Notes: generated by a model not told the origin, from the sequence alone. Shown: positions 26,531-36,245, counted from the first letter of the stretch. The stretch is 51,650 bases of DNA from Clostridiales bacterium (GCA_012729975.1 JAAYBW010000285.1:1-51650), one strand, 5' to 3'. Program-made: numbers and translations.

Positions 26531-27736
26531 TCAGCTGAAAAACTTTTCGTGTATCGCTTTCATCGCACGTTCACCGTGCTTTTGATCTATAAGCACGGAA
26601 ACCTTTATTTCGCTGGTTGAGATCATATGTATATTGATGCGCGCGTCATAGAGTGCTTCAAACATGGTCGCGGCAATTCCGGGGCTGTTTATCATGCCCG
26701 CGCCGACTATACTTACCTTGCATACAGAATCATCTATTGAATAACTTTCAAACTTTAAAAGAGAGTGCAGCTCCTCAAGCGCCGTCTTTGTACGCAATAC
26801 ATCGGGTTTAGCCACCGTGAAGCTTATATCTTTTGTGTTATCGCGGCCGATGGACTGAAGAATGATGTCTATATCGATATTATACTTAGCCATCTGCCTG
26901 AAAACCTTGAAGGCCGTACCCGGTTCATCCTTGAGGCCGACCAGCGCTACACGCGCTATGTTGCTGTCCTTTGCGATTCCGCTGATTTTAGTCTCTTCCA
27001 TATTAGCAGCCTCCTTAACTATTGTACCGGGTTTTCTGACATAGCTGGAAAGTACCTCAAGGTTAACGTTGTAACGTTTTGCCATCTCTACGCTTCGGTT
27101 GTTGAGGACCTGAGCTCCTAAAGATGCGAGCTCCAGCATTTCGTCATATGTTATTACATTCAGCTTATGCGCGTCCGGTACTATCCTCGGGTCAGCGGTG
27201 TATACTCCCTCCACGTCGGTGTATATCTTGCACAGATCCGCGTTGAGCTTTGCCGCTATAGCAACCGCGGTTGTATCTGAGCCGCCCCGTCCGAGAGTTG
27301 TAATGTCATCATATTTGTTAATGCCCTGGAATCCGGCCACAATAACCACGCGGCGTTTATCGAGCTCGTTTTGGATGCGCTCGGTTTTAATGGATTTAAT
27401 TCTGGCTTTCCCGTAGACGGAATTGGTCTGCAGTCCTATCTGCCAGCCAAGAAGAGATATAACCGGTATTCCCATCTTTTCCAAAGCCATTGCCATTAAA
27501 GCTATTGAAATCTGCTCACCGGTACTCAGAAGCATATCCAGTTCACGCTTTGAAGCATCGGGTGTTATTTCAGCAGCTTTTTCGAGCAGTTCATCCGTTG
27601 TGTCACCCTGCGCGGAAAGCACAACGACAACATCGTTGCCCTCAGACCATGAGTCGGTAATGATACCCGCTACTCTTGTGATTTTTTGCGCGTCCGCCAC
27701 AGACGAACCGCCAAACTTCATTACTATCAATGCCAT
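26531..27736 (-). CDS. lysC: Aspartate kinase
   Basis: Aspartokinase (401 aa) phosphorylates aspartate, the first step towards lysine, threonine and methionine. The N-terminus LIVMKFGGSSVADAQKI is the signature. LGRGGSDTTAVAIAAKLNADLCKIYTDVEGVYTADPR forms the catalytic core, and two ACT domains follow (around IARVALVGLKDEPGTAFKVFRQM and VCKVSIVGAGM), so feedback inhibition by lysine or threonine is expected. It starts 18 bases after hom and is likely co-transcribed with it. No thrB, asd or lysA is present here. Confidence 0.95.
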   Translation of the reverse strand: MALIVMKFGGSSVADAQKITRVAGIITDSWSEGNDVVVVLSAQGDTTDELLEKAAEITPDASKRELDMLLSTGEQISIALMAMALEKMGIPVISLLGWQIGLQTNSVYGKARIKSIKTERIQNELDKRRVVIVAGFQGINKYDDITTLGRGGSDTTAVAIAAKLNADLCKIYTDVEGVYTADPRIVPDAHKLNVITYDEMLELASLGAQVLNNRSVEMAKRYNVNLEVLSSYVRKPGTIVKEAANMEETKISGIAKDSNIARVALVGLKDEPGTAFKVFRQMAKYNIDIDIILQSIGRDNTKDISFTVAKPDVLRTKTALEELHSLLKFESYSIDDSVCKVSIVGAGMINSPGIAATMFEALYDARINIHMISTSEIKVSVLIDQKHGERAMKAIHEKFFS

Positions 27737-27754
27737 AAATAAATTCCTCGCTAA

Positions 27755-28960
27755 TCAATCCAATACTCGGTATAATGCAAAAACCCTGGTATCTCCGATT
27801 TTTTCGCGCAGCTCATATAAGTCTAACACTTCTTCGGTCATAAAAGCTGTCTGAGTATCGTTTACGTCAATCACTTTTATGCAGCCGAACAGTTCTCTGA
27901 CACGTTCGGGCGAGATAGCGGCTCTTATATACATTCGGTTTTCGAGCAGCGCCGAATCTGTCACGGCATCGGGTCCGCCGGCACTCCAATCAACATATTT
28001 CCGAGCGTTTATATGCTTTGAGGCATCAATAACGTCGGCCACCACGGCGCTGGCTGTAGGCAGTTTACCGGCTCCCTTCCCGTAAAACATAGTGTCGCCT
28101 ATCGCGTTGCCTCTTACCATTATGCAATTAAAAACATCCTCGACATTCGCCAGAAGATTGTCCTTTAATACAACATGCGGCTCTACATAGACTGCAACAC
28201 TGGACTCACCTGTTCTGACCGCCCGCGCGACAAGCTTTATCCTGTCCCCGGAAGCGGCAAGGAGAGAAACATCCCGGGCCTCAACCTGCGATATTCCCTT
28301 TGTGGGCACCTGACTCGGATATATATGACGTCTGAACGACAAATCGCTTAATATGCAAATCTTACGGCATGTATCGTAGCCCTCTATGTCGTCTTTCGGG
28401 TCTTTTTCCGCATAGCCTTTATATTTTGCCTCCGCGAGAGCTTCCTCCATGGATACACCGTTCTTAATCATTCTTGTGAGAATATAATTTGTTGTGCCGT
28501 TTAAAATACCGTATATCTCATTTATCTCGTTTGCGGCAAGACATTGGCTGATAGGTCTGAGGATCGGAATTCCTCCCCCGACGCTGGCCTCAAACAGGTA
28601 GTTCAGATTTCGCTCCTTTGCCAATGTAATCAGCTCATGACCGTGGTTCGCAACAAGCTCCTTATTTGATGTTACCACGCTCTTGCCGGCCAGAAGACAT
28701 CTTCTGGTAAATTCCTGAGCTATGCCTGTGCCGCCGATTGTTTCCACAACGATTTTTATGTCCGGATCATTTTCTATAATCTCAAAATCTTTAATAAACA
28801 GTTCTTTATACGGACTGGCAGAGAAATCGCGGACATCGAGTATATACTTAACCTTAATTTGCTGAGCGGCGCTGCTTGCAATCTTATCGTGGTTGGTATT
28901 CATGACCTCAACAACACCGGAGCCAACCGTACCGTACCCCATAACCGCAATATTTACCAT
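27755..28960 (-). CDS. hom: Homoserine dehydrogenase
   Basis: Hom (401 aa from the chosen ATG) reduces aspartate semialdehyde to homoserine with NAD(P)H. The Rossmann motif is VNIAVMGYGTVGSGVVEVM, the substrate region is YKGYAEKDPKDDIEGYDTCRKICILSDLSF, and a C-terminal ACT-like domain of about 80 residues is present. I start at the ATG three codons inside the track ORF, with an AGGCGG eight bases upstream, although the GTG remains possible. With lysC it makes a two-gene aspartate-family unit. Confidence 0.94.
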   Translation of the reverse strand: MVNIAVMGYGTVGSGVVEVMNTNHDKIASSAAQQIKVKYILDVRDFSASPYKELFIKDFEIIENDPDIKIVVETIGGTGIAQEFTRRCLLAGKSVVTSNKELVANHGHELITLAKERNLNYLFEASVGGGIPILRPISQCLAANEINEIYGILNGTTNYILTRMIKNGVSMEEALAEAKYKGYAEKDPKDDIEGYDTCRKICILSDLSFRRHIYPSQVPTKGISQVEARDVSLLAASGDRIKLVARAVRTGESSVAVYVEPHVVLKDNLLANVEDVFNCIMVRGNAIGDTMFYGKGAGKLPTASAVVADVIDASKHINARKYVDWSAGGPDAVTDSALLENRMYIRAAISPERVRELFGCIKVIDVNDTQTAFMTEEVLDLYELREKIGDTRVFALYRVLD

Positions 28961-29105
28961 GCGCAACACCGCCTATCTCTGTATTTATGATCGATTCACA
29001 AGAAATCATTTATCTTTTGTGATGCAACATGTTAGCACATAAAGCAGCCGAGCGCAACTGGTTTTTGAGCTGACCGCCGCATTTTCCGACAAGGGAGGTG
29101 GTATT

Positions 29106-30173
29106 GTGCAAGCCGCTGTGAAGAACCGTTTTGGCCGTCTTATTCGAATAGCTGCGGCTCTTGCTGCCGTATACCTTTTCATCCGATTTGTACTTCCGGT
29201 CCTTGCTCCGTTCATGCTGGCCTTCGGTGCGGCTGCATTGCTTCAGTCTCCCGTTAGGTTTTTAAGCCGCCGCCTGAAGCTGCGCCGAAATATCTGTGCC
29301 GTCTTTTGCTCCGCGGCATTCATCGCGGCTATCGCTGCATTCGGAATTATTCTTGTGCGCTGGATAGCCCGGGATCTTGCAAAAGTTATTGAATCACTGC
29401 CCGATGCGGCTGCCGGACTTCCTTCGGTTTTACGTGAAGCAGACGAAAGATTATACAAGCTTATAGTTGCCGCGCCGGTAGAACTGCAGGATTTTCTGGG
29501 TTCCGCGCTTGAGTCTCTTCGCGGAGCGATAAACGAGCTGCCGATCACACTGTATAATCGTGCGATGACTTTTGTAAGCGGTATCGCGGCATCCGCTCCC
29601 GGAGTTCTTTTTTTTACGGCGGCTATGACGGTAGGGCTCTTTTTTATTTGTCCCGCTTACCCGGAAATAATCGCTTTTTTTCGCCGTCAGATACCGGCAG
29701 ATCGCCTGTCACGCGCCGATGAGGCCCTGCCGATTCTGGGAAAGACATTGGGAAGCTGGTTTAAAGCGGAGACAATACTTTCTTGTCTTTGTTTCTGCGA
29801 GCTTTTTGCGGCCTTTATGCTGCTCGATGTCAGACGACCTGCTTTATTGGCACTGGTAGCGGCACTTGTGGATGCGCTTCCCTTCCTCGGAACGGGGATT
29901 CTGCTGCTGCCATGGTCGGCTGTATGTCTGCTCGGAGGACAGATACCGCGCGGTATAGCTCTGCTCGCTCTGTGGTCTGTTATCGGCTTGGTCAGAGGAC
30001 TGCTTGAACCTAAATTGCTCGGAGGCAGCTCCGGAGTCCATCCCGCTGCTGCAGCGCTGGCTATATACGCGGGTTTCAAGCTGCTCGGAATCGCAGGTAT
30101 GCTGCTTTTTCCGATATCTTTAATGCTTTTGACAGCGCTCAACAAAAAGGGTTGTCTGAGGCTGTGGAAATGA
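29106..30173 (+). CDS. AI-2E family permease, YtvI-like sporulation membrane protein
   Basis: A 355-aa polytopic membrane protein of the AI-2E/YdiK/YtvI transporter superfamily, with about seven or eight hydrophobic helices. The order is two N-terminal helices (AALAAVYLFIRFVLPVLAPFML), a soluble helical section (residues about 95-150), then helices with LVDALPFLGTGILLLPW and the conserved EPKLLGGSSGVHP motif. That motif marks the family. YtvI is a sporulation-linked member, but substrate and role are unknown. Translation starts at GTG six bases after GGGAGGTGG. It diverges from hom and converges on the nifS-like gene. Confidence 0.8.
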   Translation: MQAAVKNRFGRLIRIAAALAAVYLFIRFVLPVLAPFMLAFGAAALLQSPVRFLSRRLKLRRNICAVFCSAAFIAAIAAFGIILVRWIARDLAKVIESLPDAAAGLPSVLREADERLYKLIVAAPVELQDFLGSALESLRGAINELPITLYNRAMTFVSGIAASAPGVLFFTAAMTVGLFFICPAYPEIIAFFRRQIPADRLSRADEALPILGKTLGSWFKAETILSCLCFCELFAAFMLLDVRRPALLALVAALVDALPFLGTGILLLPWSAVCLLGGQIPRGIALLALWSVIGLVRGLLEPKLLGGSSGVHPAAAALAIYAGFKLLGIAGMLLFPISLMLLTALNKKGCLRLWK

Positions 30174-30260
30174 CTGAAAAGCGGCTTAATCAGTGCAGCT
30201 TACCCGGTATCCGTTAAAGTGCTCACTCGCGGCGGGGATCGGGTTTACCGTATATACAGA

Positions 30261-31409
30261 CTACCTCTTTTTCCCGGCAGCACCGTGCGCGAGCTCTCTG
30301 ACGGCACATTCGAGAGCTTCCGCGAAAGCCCGGGTTTCGTCTTTGTTCGTGTATCCGGAAAGGCTCACACGAATGCTCCCGTCGATTATCTCCGGGTCAA
30401 GACCCATTGCCTGCAATACATGACTCCTCCTACCTCGTTTGCAGGCGCTGGCGCGGGAAATATATATGCCCCTTGCATCCAGATAGTTTAATATTACTTC
30501 ACCTTTATAGCCGGGTATCGAAAGGCAGATTATATGGGGTGCCCCTCCCCCGATTAACATAATACCGGGAACCTTAAGCGAAAGTTCATCAATAAGATTT
30601 TGCCTGAGTTCGTTCATAGATCTGACCGATTCGGAAAATACCTTTTTTCCTGCCGTTACCGCAGCGGCAAAACCGGCAATGAGCGGAGCAGCCTCTGTGC
30701 CGCTTCTTTTGCCGCCTTCCTGACCTCCGCCGTATATGATAGGCGGAAGATTGATTCCGCGTTTTACATACAGCGCACCGATGCCCTTCGGACCGTGAAT
30801 TTTATGTGAACTGATGCTTATAAGATCGGCGCCTGTTGTTTGCGCTTCAAAAGGGATTTTAAGGAAGGCCTGCACCGCATCAGTATGCATAAGCGCTCTG
30901 CTGCCGCGTCTTTTGAGCGCCTCGGAACAGGTCCGTATCGAAGTTATATTTCCTGTTTCGTTGTTAACCATCATCAATGATACTAAAACCGTGTCTTCCC
31001 TTACAGCCGCCTCAAGTTCCTGTTCCGAAAACGTACCGGCATTGGTCGGTTTTAATTTGCATATATCGTAGCCTCTGCTCTCAAGCAGCTCCAGCGGTTT
31101 TATTACGGCGTCGTGCTCGGTCGGTGAGGAGATGATGTGCTTTCCGATATGTCTTTTCAGTTCAGCCGCTCCCAATATCGCCCAATTATCGGCTTCTGTC
31201 CCTCCGGAGGTAAAAAAAATCTCGCCCGGGTCTGCGCCGAGCGCGTCGGCTATTACTTCCCGGGCATTGTCGATTGTCTTTTTGGCCGCGCGCCCCATGG
31301 TGTGAACGGATGAAGGATTTGCGTAATCATCTTTCATCGAGCGCAGCACGGCTTCGGCCGCTTCCGGACAGAGCACGGTGGCAGCGGCGTTGTCTAAGTA
31401 TACCGACAT
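30261..31409 (-). CDS. NifS/IscS-like cysteine desulfurase
   Basis: A 382-aa PLP enzyme that takes sulfur from cysteine for Fe-S clusters, thiolated tRNA or other cofactors. Motifs are VYLDNAAAT at the N-terminus, FTSGGTEADNWAI, the PLP lysine in SISSHKIHGPKGIGALY, and the active cysteine in SRASACKRGRRSHV. No iscU, thiI or mnmA neighbour is seen. It directly follows an HPr-like gene, sharing a base at the junction. The radical-SAM methylthiotransferase MtaB is encoded just beyond on the other strand and would need sulfur. Confidence 0.92.
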   Translation of the reverse strand: MSVYLDNAAATVLCPEAAEAVLRSMKDDYANPSSVHTMGRAAKKTIDNAREVIADALGADPGEIFFTSGGTEADNWAILGAAELKRHIGKHIISSPTEHDAVIKPLELLESRGYDICKLKPTNAGTFSEQELEAAVREDTVLVSLMMVNNETGNITSIRTCSEALKRRGSRALMHTDAVQAFLKIPFEAQTTGADLISISSHKIHGPKGIGALYVKRGINLPPIIYGGGQEGGKRSGTEAAPLIAGFAAAVTAGKKVFSESVRSMNELRQNLIDELSLKVPGIMLIGGGAPHIICLSIPGYKGEVILNYLDARGIYISRASACKRGRRSHVLQAMGLDPEIIDGSIRVSLSGYTNKDETRAFAEALECAVRELAHGAAGKKR

Positions 31410-31645
31410 TACTCGACTACTACGCTTTTAACGGCTTCATAAAAAGAAGCCGCGTCATTTTCCGTGCCGTGAACCTCTACTTGCAGAGGTTTTGATAGGT
31501 CAAGGCTGAACAACCCAAGAACGGATTTTGCATCCACTATATATCTGCCGGAACCTACATCTATTTCCGCGCACTGCATGTTTGCCGCCGAGACGAAGTT
31601 TTTCACATCATCTATCGTATGGAGCTTGACAAAAAACTTATTCAT
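31409..31645 (-). CDS. HPr-fold protein without the phosphorylation-site histidine
   Basis: A 78-aa protein with the HPr pattern: beta strand, helix, GRYIVDAKSVLGLFSLDLSKPLQVEVHGTENDAASFYEAV. In classical HPr the phosphorylated histidine lies in an HARP motif after the first strand. Here the corresponding region reads VSAANMQCAEIDV, with no histidine. It therefore cannot carry phosphate from enzyme I in the usual way. The coupling to a cysteine desulfurase gene suggests a role outside the sugar PTS, but none is known to me. Confidence 0.78.
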   Translation of the reverse strand: MNKFFVKLHTIDDVKNFVSAANMQCAEIDVGSGRYIVDAKSVLGLFSLDLSKPLQVEVHGTENDAASFYEAVKSVVVE

Positions 31646-31755
31646 CTGAGCTCTCCTTCCCGCGGTCTTGAAGCTTTACCGCCTATGTAATATAATATCA
31701 GATTATAAAATGGCTTATTATACTTGTCAAACACTTTCCTCATATTGGAGGGCAC

Positions 31756-33036
31756 ATGGATTTTTTTGTTATAACGCAGGGATGCAAGGTTAATCAGTTC
31801 GAAAGTCAGGCCATTGTCAAGCTGCTTACGGAACGCGGTCACAGGCTATGTTCACAGGCATCCGCAGCTTCGGTTGTTATTATAAACACATGCGCGGTAA
31901 CCGCAGAAGCTTCCAGAAAGGCAAGGCAGGCGGTCAGACGTGCCCGTTCGCTCTGCGGCGATGGCATTATTGCGGTCTGCGGCTGCTGGTCGCAGCTTGA
32001 CCCCGGTGACGCTGAACAGCTCGGCGCGGATCTTGTCTCCGGAAGCGGCAATCGACGCGGTTTTGTAGATGAGCTTGAAGAAGTATTCGCAAACAATATA
32101 AAGCGTCATATATTCGAGCGTCCGGTATCATGGCGCACAATCGAGCAGCTTCCGGCGGGAGCCATGCCCGGCCATACTCGATCAATGCTCAAGGTTCAGG
32201 ACGGGTGCGCGAATTACTGCTCATATTGTATTATACCCTATCTGCGCGGACCGGTTCGCAGTCTCGCTCCCGCGGATGCTGCCGCTCAAGCCGCCGGACT
32301 TGCATCTTTGAGTACAAAAGAGATTGTCATAACCGGTATAGAACTGGCTTCCTACGGTCTGGATCTTATCGGAAGGCCGGGTATGCCCTCTTTATTATCC
32401 GAGATATCAAAGGCCGCTCCGGGAGTAAGGCTGCGTCTGGGCTCTCTTGAACCGCGCATAATAACACAGGAGCTCTGCGAGGCGCTTTGTGATATACAAG
32501 GCCTGTGTGCACATTTTCATCTGTCTCTTCAAAGCGGATGCGACGCGACTCTGCGCAGAATGGGAAGAAAGTATGACACCGCGCGCTTTATTCAGTCTGT
32601 TGATCTGCTCAGGAAATATTTCCCGCACTGCGGGCTGACCGCGGATCTTATCGTGGGATTCCCTGGGGAAACAGAGGCTGAGCATAAAGAAACGATGCTA
32701 TTCATAACACGCTGCGCATTTTCGGACATGCATATCTTTCCCTATTCAAAAAGGCCCGGCACTCCGGCCGCGAATATGCCCGGTCAGGTCACTTCTTCGG
32801 TTAAGCGGGACAGGGCACGTGAGGCGGCTGAAATAGCGGAGAAAATGAAGGAAAGCTTTCTTTACTCTTGCATCGGATCAACACAATCGGTACTCTTTGA
32901 ATCCGGACAAACAGGCCATGCCGAAAACTATTGCGAAGTAGAAGCACCCGAGGACGGTCTGGAAGGGCTCGTTCTCCCTGTGTATGTTACCGGGACAAAT
33001 AAGGGAAAGCTGACAGGCTCGATATTAACCGACTGA
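31756..33036 (+). CDS. mtaB: tRNA t6A37 methylthiotransferase MtaB
   Basis: MtaB (426 aa) adds a methylthio group to t6A37 of certain tRNAs, making ms2t6A. Order of domains: UPF0004 with cluster cysteines in TQGCKVN, NTCAVT and VCGCWSQ, then the radical-SAM core with CANYCSYCIIPYLRGP (C-X3-C-X2-C), and a TRAM RNA-binding tail near residue 375. Length and start are typical, with GGAGGG four bases before ATG. It reads divergently from the HPr/NifS pair. TcdA elsewhere in the window acts on the same t6A base. Confidence 0.94.
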   Translation: MDFFVITQGCKVNQFESQAIVKLLTERGHRLCSQASAASVVIINTCAVTAEASRKARQAVRRARSLCGDGIIAVCGCWSQLDPGDAEQLGADLVSGSGNRRGFVDELEEVFANNIKRHIFERPVSWRTIEQLPAGAMPGHTRSMLKVQDGCANYCSYCIIPYLRGPVRSLAPADAAAQAAGLASLSTKEIVITGIELASYGLDLIGRPGMPSLLSEISKAAPGVRLRLGSLEPRIITQELCEALCDIQGLCAHFHLSLQSGCDATLRRMGRKYDTARFIQSVDLLRKYFPHCGLTADLIVGFPGETEAEHKETMLFITRCAFSDMHIFPYSKRPGTPAANMPGQVTSSVKRDRAREAAEIAEKMKESFLYSCIGSTQSVLFESGQTGHAENYCEVEAPEDGLEGLVLPVYVTGTNKGKLTGSILTD

Positions 33037-33079
33037 AAATAACATCTTAATTTCCGTTAATCCTTATCTGCTGATATAA

Positions 33080-33108
33080 TTGACAATTGAATTCCATGCT
33101 ACTATAAT
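33080..33108 (+). promoter_or_regulatory. Consensus sigma-A promoter for serC-serA
   Basis: TTGACA and TATAAT, both perfect, with exactly 17 bp between. The serC start codon lies 50 bp downstream. This is among the strongest promoter-like sequences in the window. Confidence 0.85.
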
Positions 33109-33157
33109 TCAATATATTCTTAAATTTTTTACATATCAGATCGGAGGTCTTTTCCTT

Positions 33158-34246
33158 ATGGCAACCAAACGCGTGTACAATTTTTCTGCCGGGCCGTCCA
33201 TGCTTCCCCTTGAAGTCCTTGAAAAAGCCGGATCCGAAATCACCTCTTATCGTGGAAGCGGACAGTCCGTTATGGAGATGAGCCATAGGAGCAAGGTTTT
33301 CCTTTCAATTTTCAATAAAACCAAGGAGGATTTCGCCCGTCTTTTCGCGGTACCCGACGATTATGAGATACTCTTTCTTCAGGGCGGAGCCACACTTGAG
33401 TTTGCCGCCGCTCCGATGAATTTAATGACACGCACCGGGAAAGCGGATTACGCCATAACCGGAAGCTTCGCGGATAAAGCCTTGAAGGAAGCTAAAAAGT
33501 ACGGTTCCGTCAATATCTCCGCCACGACAGCCGGCTGCAATCACACCCGCATTCCGTCTCAATCCGAATTGACGCTTGATCCCGACGCTTCTTATTTTTA
33601 TTACTGCGCGAACAATACCATTGAGGGAACCGAATGGCATTATATCCCCGATACGGGCCGTGTCCCCATTGTATGTGACATGTCCTCGAATATAATGTCT
33701 TATCCCGTTGATGTTTCCAAATTCGGCATAATTTTTGCGGGCGCTCAAAAAAACCTTGCTCCGGCCGGCGTAACCGTCGTTGTCATACGCAAGGATCTGT
33801 TAGGAGCCGCTTTCCCCTACACACCCGTAATGCTGGACCTCGCCGCCATGGTCAAGGATGATTCCATGCACAACACTCCGCCGTGCTGGGCCATATATAT
33901 GCTCGGTCTCGTACTTGAATGGGTCGAGGAGAACGGCGGGGTCGCGAATATGGAAGCAAACCGCAACCTGCGCAGCTCTATTATCTATGACTGCATCGAT
34001 AACAGCAAACTCTTTCGTTGTCCCGCCCAAAAAGACGCACGAAGCGGCATGAATGTCACATTCCTTTCCGGAAACGATGAGCTTGACAAGAAGTTCATCG
34101 CCGAAGCTCAGGAAGCCGGATTTGTAAATATCGGCGGTCATCGCAGCGTCGGAGGGATGCGTGCTTCCATGTACAATGCGATGCCCATAGAAGGCGCCGA
34201 AAAACTGGCTGATTTTATAAAGAGCTTTGAAAAGAGAAACGCATAA
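33158..34246 (+). CDS. serC: Phosphoserine aminotransferase
   Basis: SerC (362 aa) transaminates 3-phosphohydroxypyruvate to phosphoserine. Motifs are RVYNFSAGPSMLPLEVLEKA, LFLQGGATLEFAA, and the PLP lysine in FAGAQKNLAPAGVTVVVIRKDL. HNTPPCWAIYMLGLVLEW matches the family. I moved the start 26 codons in, because the track ORF begins inside the promoter and the internal ATG has GGAGG ten bases before it. SerA follows after 24 bases, so the pair covers two of three steps of serine synthesis. No serB is here. Confidence 0.96.
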   Translation: MATKRVYNFSAGPSMLPLEVLEKAGSEITSYRGSGQSVMEMSHRSKVFLSIFNKTKEDFARLFAVPDDYEILFLQGGATLEFAAAPMNLMTRTGKADYAITGSFADKALKEAKKYGSVNISATTAGCNHTRIPSQSELTLDPDASYFYYCANNTIEGTEWHYIPDTGRVPIVCDMSSNIMSYPVDVSKFGIIFAGAQKNLAPAGVTVVVIRKDLLGAAFPYTPVMLDLAAMVKDDSMHNTPPCWAIYMLGLVLEWVEENGGVANMEANRNLRSSIIYDCIDNSKLFRCPAQKDARSGMNVTFLSGNDELDKKFIAEAQEAGFVNIGGHRSVGGMRASMYNAMPIEGAEKLADFIKSFEKRNA

Positions 34247-34270
34247 TATCCCGCGAAAGGAAGGCTTTAC

Positions 34271-35413
34271 ATGTTTACCGTTAAGACTCTCAATAAAATA
34301 GCATCTGTCGGTACAGACAGACTTGACCGGCGTTATTTTAGTGTTGACGACACAAGCGATGCTCCCGACGCTATTATAGTGCGTTCGGCCGACATGTCCG
34401 AATATAATATGAATCCCGGTCTCAAGTGCATAGCCCGGGCAGGAGCCGGTTACAACAACATCCCGATTTCCGCCTGCGCGGAAAAAGGTATTGTTGTTTT
34501 CAACACTCCGGGCGCTAACGCGAACGGAGTAAAGGAACTTGTCATATGTGCCCTGCTGCTCGCTTCAAGAGATATTGTCGGAGGCATCAGCTGGGTTAAC
34601 TCCTGCGCTGACAAGGGTTCGGAGTTGGCCGCGCTGGTAGAAAAGCAAAAAAGCAAATTTACAGGTCCCGAAATTTTCGGTAAATCTCTCGGCATCGTAG
34701 GTCTCGGCGCCGTAGGTTATAAGGTTGCGATCGCGGCAAAGGCACTCGGGATGGAAATTATCGGCTATGATCCGTTTCTTTCCGAGCAGACCGTTAATTC
34801 CCTGGCAGGTACCGCCGAAATTGTCGGAGATCTTGATGAGCTTTATTCCAAGGCCGATTATATCTCGCTTCATCTTCCGATGACCGCTGATACAAAGGGC
34901 ATGATAGACGGCGAAGCAATCGCGAAAATGAAGTACGGCGTCCGCATTGTGAATATCGCGCGCGGAGAACTCGTCGATGATCCTTCCATGCTGTCCGCTC
35001 TGAAAAGCGGGAAGGTTTCAAAGTATGTAACCGATTTTCCCAACGGGGAGATCGCCGGCGCCGAAGGCGTTATAGCGATACCTCATCTGGGCGCTTCCAC
35101 ACCCGAAAGCGAAGACAACTGTGCCATAATGGCGGCCGACCAGATATCCGAGCTGCTTTTAAAGGGTAATATAATTAATTCGGTTAATCTGCCTAACATA
35201 AGCCTGGAGCTTTCGGGAAATTCTCGTGTACTGGTCATACGCCGCTCAAACGTACCTTTATGCGATCTTCTGGAGGTAGTGGGACCGGCAAATGCTTCCG
35301 CCGACAGAACTCGCGGAGACTATTCCGTTGCCATTATCGATACCGATAATTCCGACGGTATAGCAGACAAACTGACTGCTATAGAAGGCGTAATCAGGGT
35401 GATTACAATATAG
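34271..35413 (+). CDS. serA: D-3-phosphoglycerate dehydrogenase
   Basis: SerA (380 aa) oxidises 3-phosphoglycerate with NAD, the committed step of serine synthesis. The NAD loop is GKSLGIVGLGAVGYKVAIAAKALG. The catalytic arginine lies in VNIARGELVDD and the histidine in IPHLGASTPESEDNCA. About 70 C-terminal residues (NSRVLVIRRSNVPLCDLLEVV onward) look like an ACT domain, so feedback control by serine is likely. This is the short form without an intervening domain. It is translated from the serC message and ends at a good terminator. Confidence 0.95.
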   Translation: MFTVKTLNKIASVGTDRLDRRYFSVDDTSDAPDAIIVRSADMSEYNMNPGLKCIARAGAGYNNIPISACAEKGIVVFNTPGANANGVKELVICALLLASRDIVGGISWVNSCADKGSELAALVEKQKSKFTGPEIFGKSLGIVGLGAVGYKVAIAAKALGMEIIGYDPFLSEQTVNSLAGTAEIVGDLDELYSKADYISLHLPMTADTKGMIDGEAIAKMKYGVRIVNIARGELVDDPSMLSALKSGKVSKYVTDFPNGEIAGAEGVIAIPHLGASTPESEDNCAIMAADQISELLLKGNIINSVNLPNISLELSGNSRVLVIRRSNVPLCDLLEVVGPANASADRTRGDYSVAIIDTDNSDGIADKLTAIEGVIRVITI

Positions 35414-35425
35414 ACGATCTTCCTG

Positions 35426-35464
35426 AAAGCCGCCCCGGTCTGAGCGCCGGAGCGGTTTTCGTTT
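35426..35464 (+). terminator. serA terminator
   Basis: CCGC-C-CCGG and CCGG-A-GCGG form a stem with one mismatch around TCTGAGCG, followed by TTTTCGTTT. It lies just past the serA stop codon. Confidence 0.8.
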
Positions 35465-35538
35465 GATAGCGCATAATTTAACTCATATAACTGATTTACA
35501 AATTCAGCACAACAGCTTACGAAAGGATATGTCACCGA

Positions 35539-36123
35539 TTGGGATTACTTGAAATTATTATTATCGGCGCTGGGCTTTCAATGGACGCTTTTGCGGTTGC
35601 CGCCTGCCGCGGATTATGCATGAGAAAGGTTAATTATCGGCATTGTCTGATCATAGCTTTGTTTTTCGGTGTTTTTCAGGCGATTATGCCGCTTATAGGA
35701 TGGATTCTGGCAGCCTCCTTTGAGAAATATATCGTTAAATTCGACCACTGGATTGCGTTCGCTTTACTTGTTATAATAGGTCTGAAAATGATATGGGATG
35801 CGTTTCACGAAGATAAAGATGATGACGATACCTGTGTGATCAAGCTCAGTATTAAAAATTTAACGGTGATGGCGGTCGCGACCAGTATAGACGCTCTGGC
35901 AGTCGGTATTTCGTTTGCGTTTCTCGGCATGTCGTTCGGAAGGCTGCTTGTTTCTGTTTTAATTATCGGAATAATAACATTTGCCATCTCCGTCAGCGGT
36001 GTTTTTTTGGGAAACAGGTTCGGCATTCGTTTTAAGCAAAAAGCCGAGGTCGCAGGCGGATTCATTTTGCTTCTTATAGGAGTTAAGATACTGCTTGAAC
36101 ACCTGGGCATCATAAACTTCTGA
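35539..36123 (+). CDS. mntP: Manganese efflux pump MntP
   Basis: A 194-aa membrane protein with six helices and the MntP pattern: GAGLSMDAFAVAACRGL near the N-terminus, then the repeat ATSIDALAVGISFAF, where the two acidic residues in membrane helices are conserved. It exports Mn2+ to limit toxicity. The start codon is TTG, and the AAAGGA is 11 bases away, which is weak. I looked for a yybP-ykoY manganese riboswitch in the short upstream gap and saw none. Confidence 0.93.
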   Translation: MGLLEIIIIGAGLSMDAFAVAACRGLCMRKVNYRHCLIIALFFGVFQAIMPLIGWILAASFEKYIVKFDHWIAFALLVIIGLKMIWDAFHEDKDDDDTCVIKLSIKNLTVMAVATSIDALAVGISFAFLGMSFGRLLVSVLIIGIITFAISVSGVFLGNRFGIRFKQKAEVAGGFILLLIGVKILLEHLGIINF

Positions 36124-36245
36124 TCGTTAACGTGACAGGCGGACGGCTTCCCTGTCGCTGCCGCAAATCCTATATTTGCGCGCTGTTACGATTTGGCAGC
36201 TGCATCAATAATTACCTTCCGCGGCATAATAACCCGGGAGGTATT

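Noticed and set aside
31642-31842. 66-aa minus-strand ORF upstream of the HPr-like gene
   Set aside because: It overlaps the mtaB start and has no ribosome site or recognisable pattern. It is treated as an upstream read-through frame.
35414-35538. Manganese riboswitch upstream of mntP
   Set aside because: The gap is short and holds the serA terminator. No yybP-ykoY-like motif was seen.
36132-36245. N-terminal extension of the alpha/beta hydrolase ORF
   Set aside because: The extension lacks a ribosome site. The ATG behind GGGAGG with the following membrane anchor is a better start.
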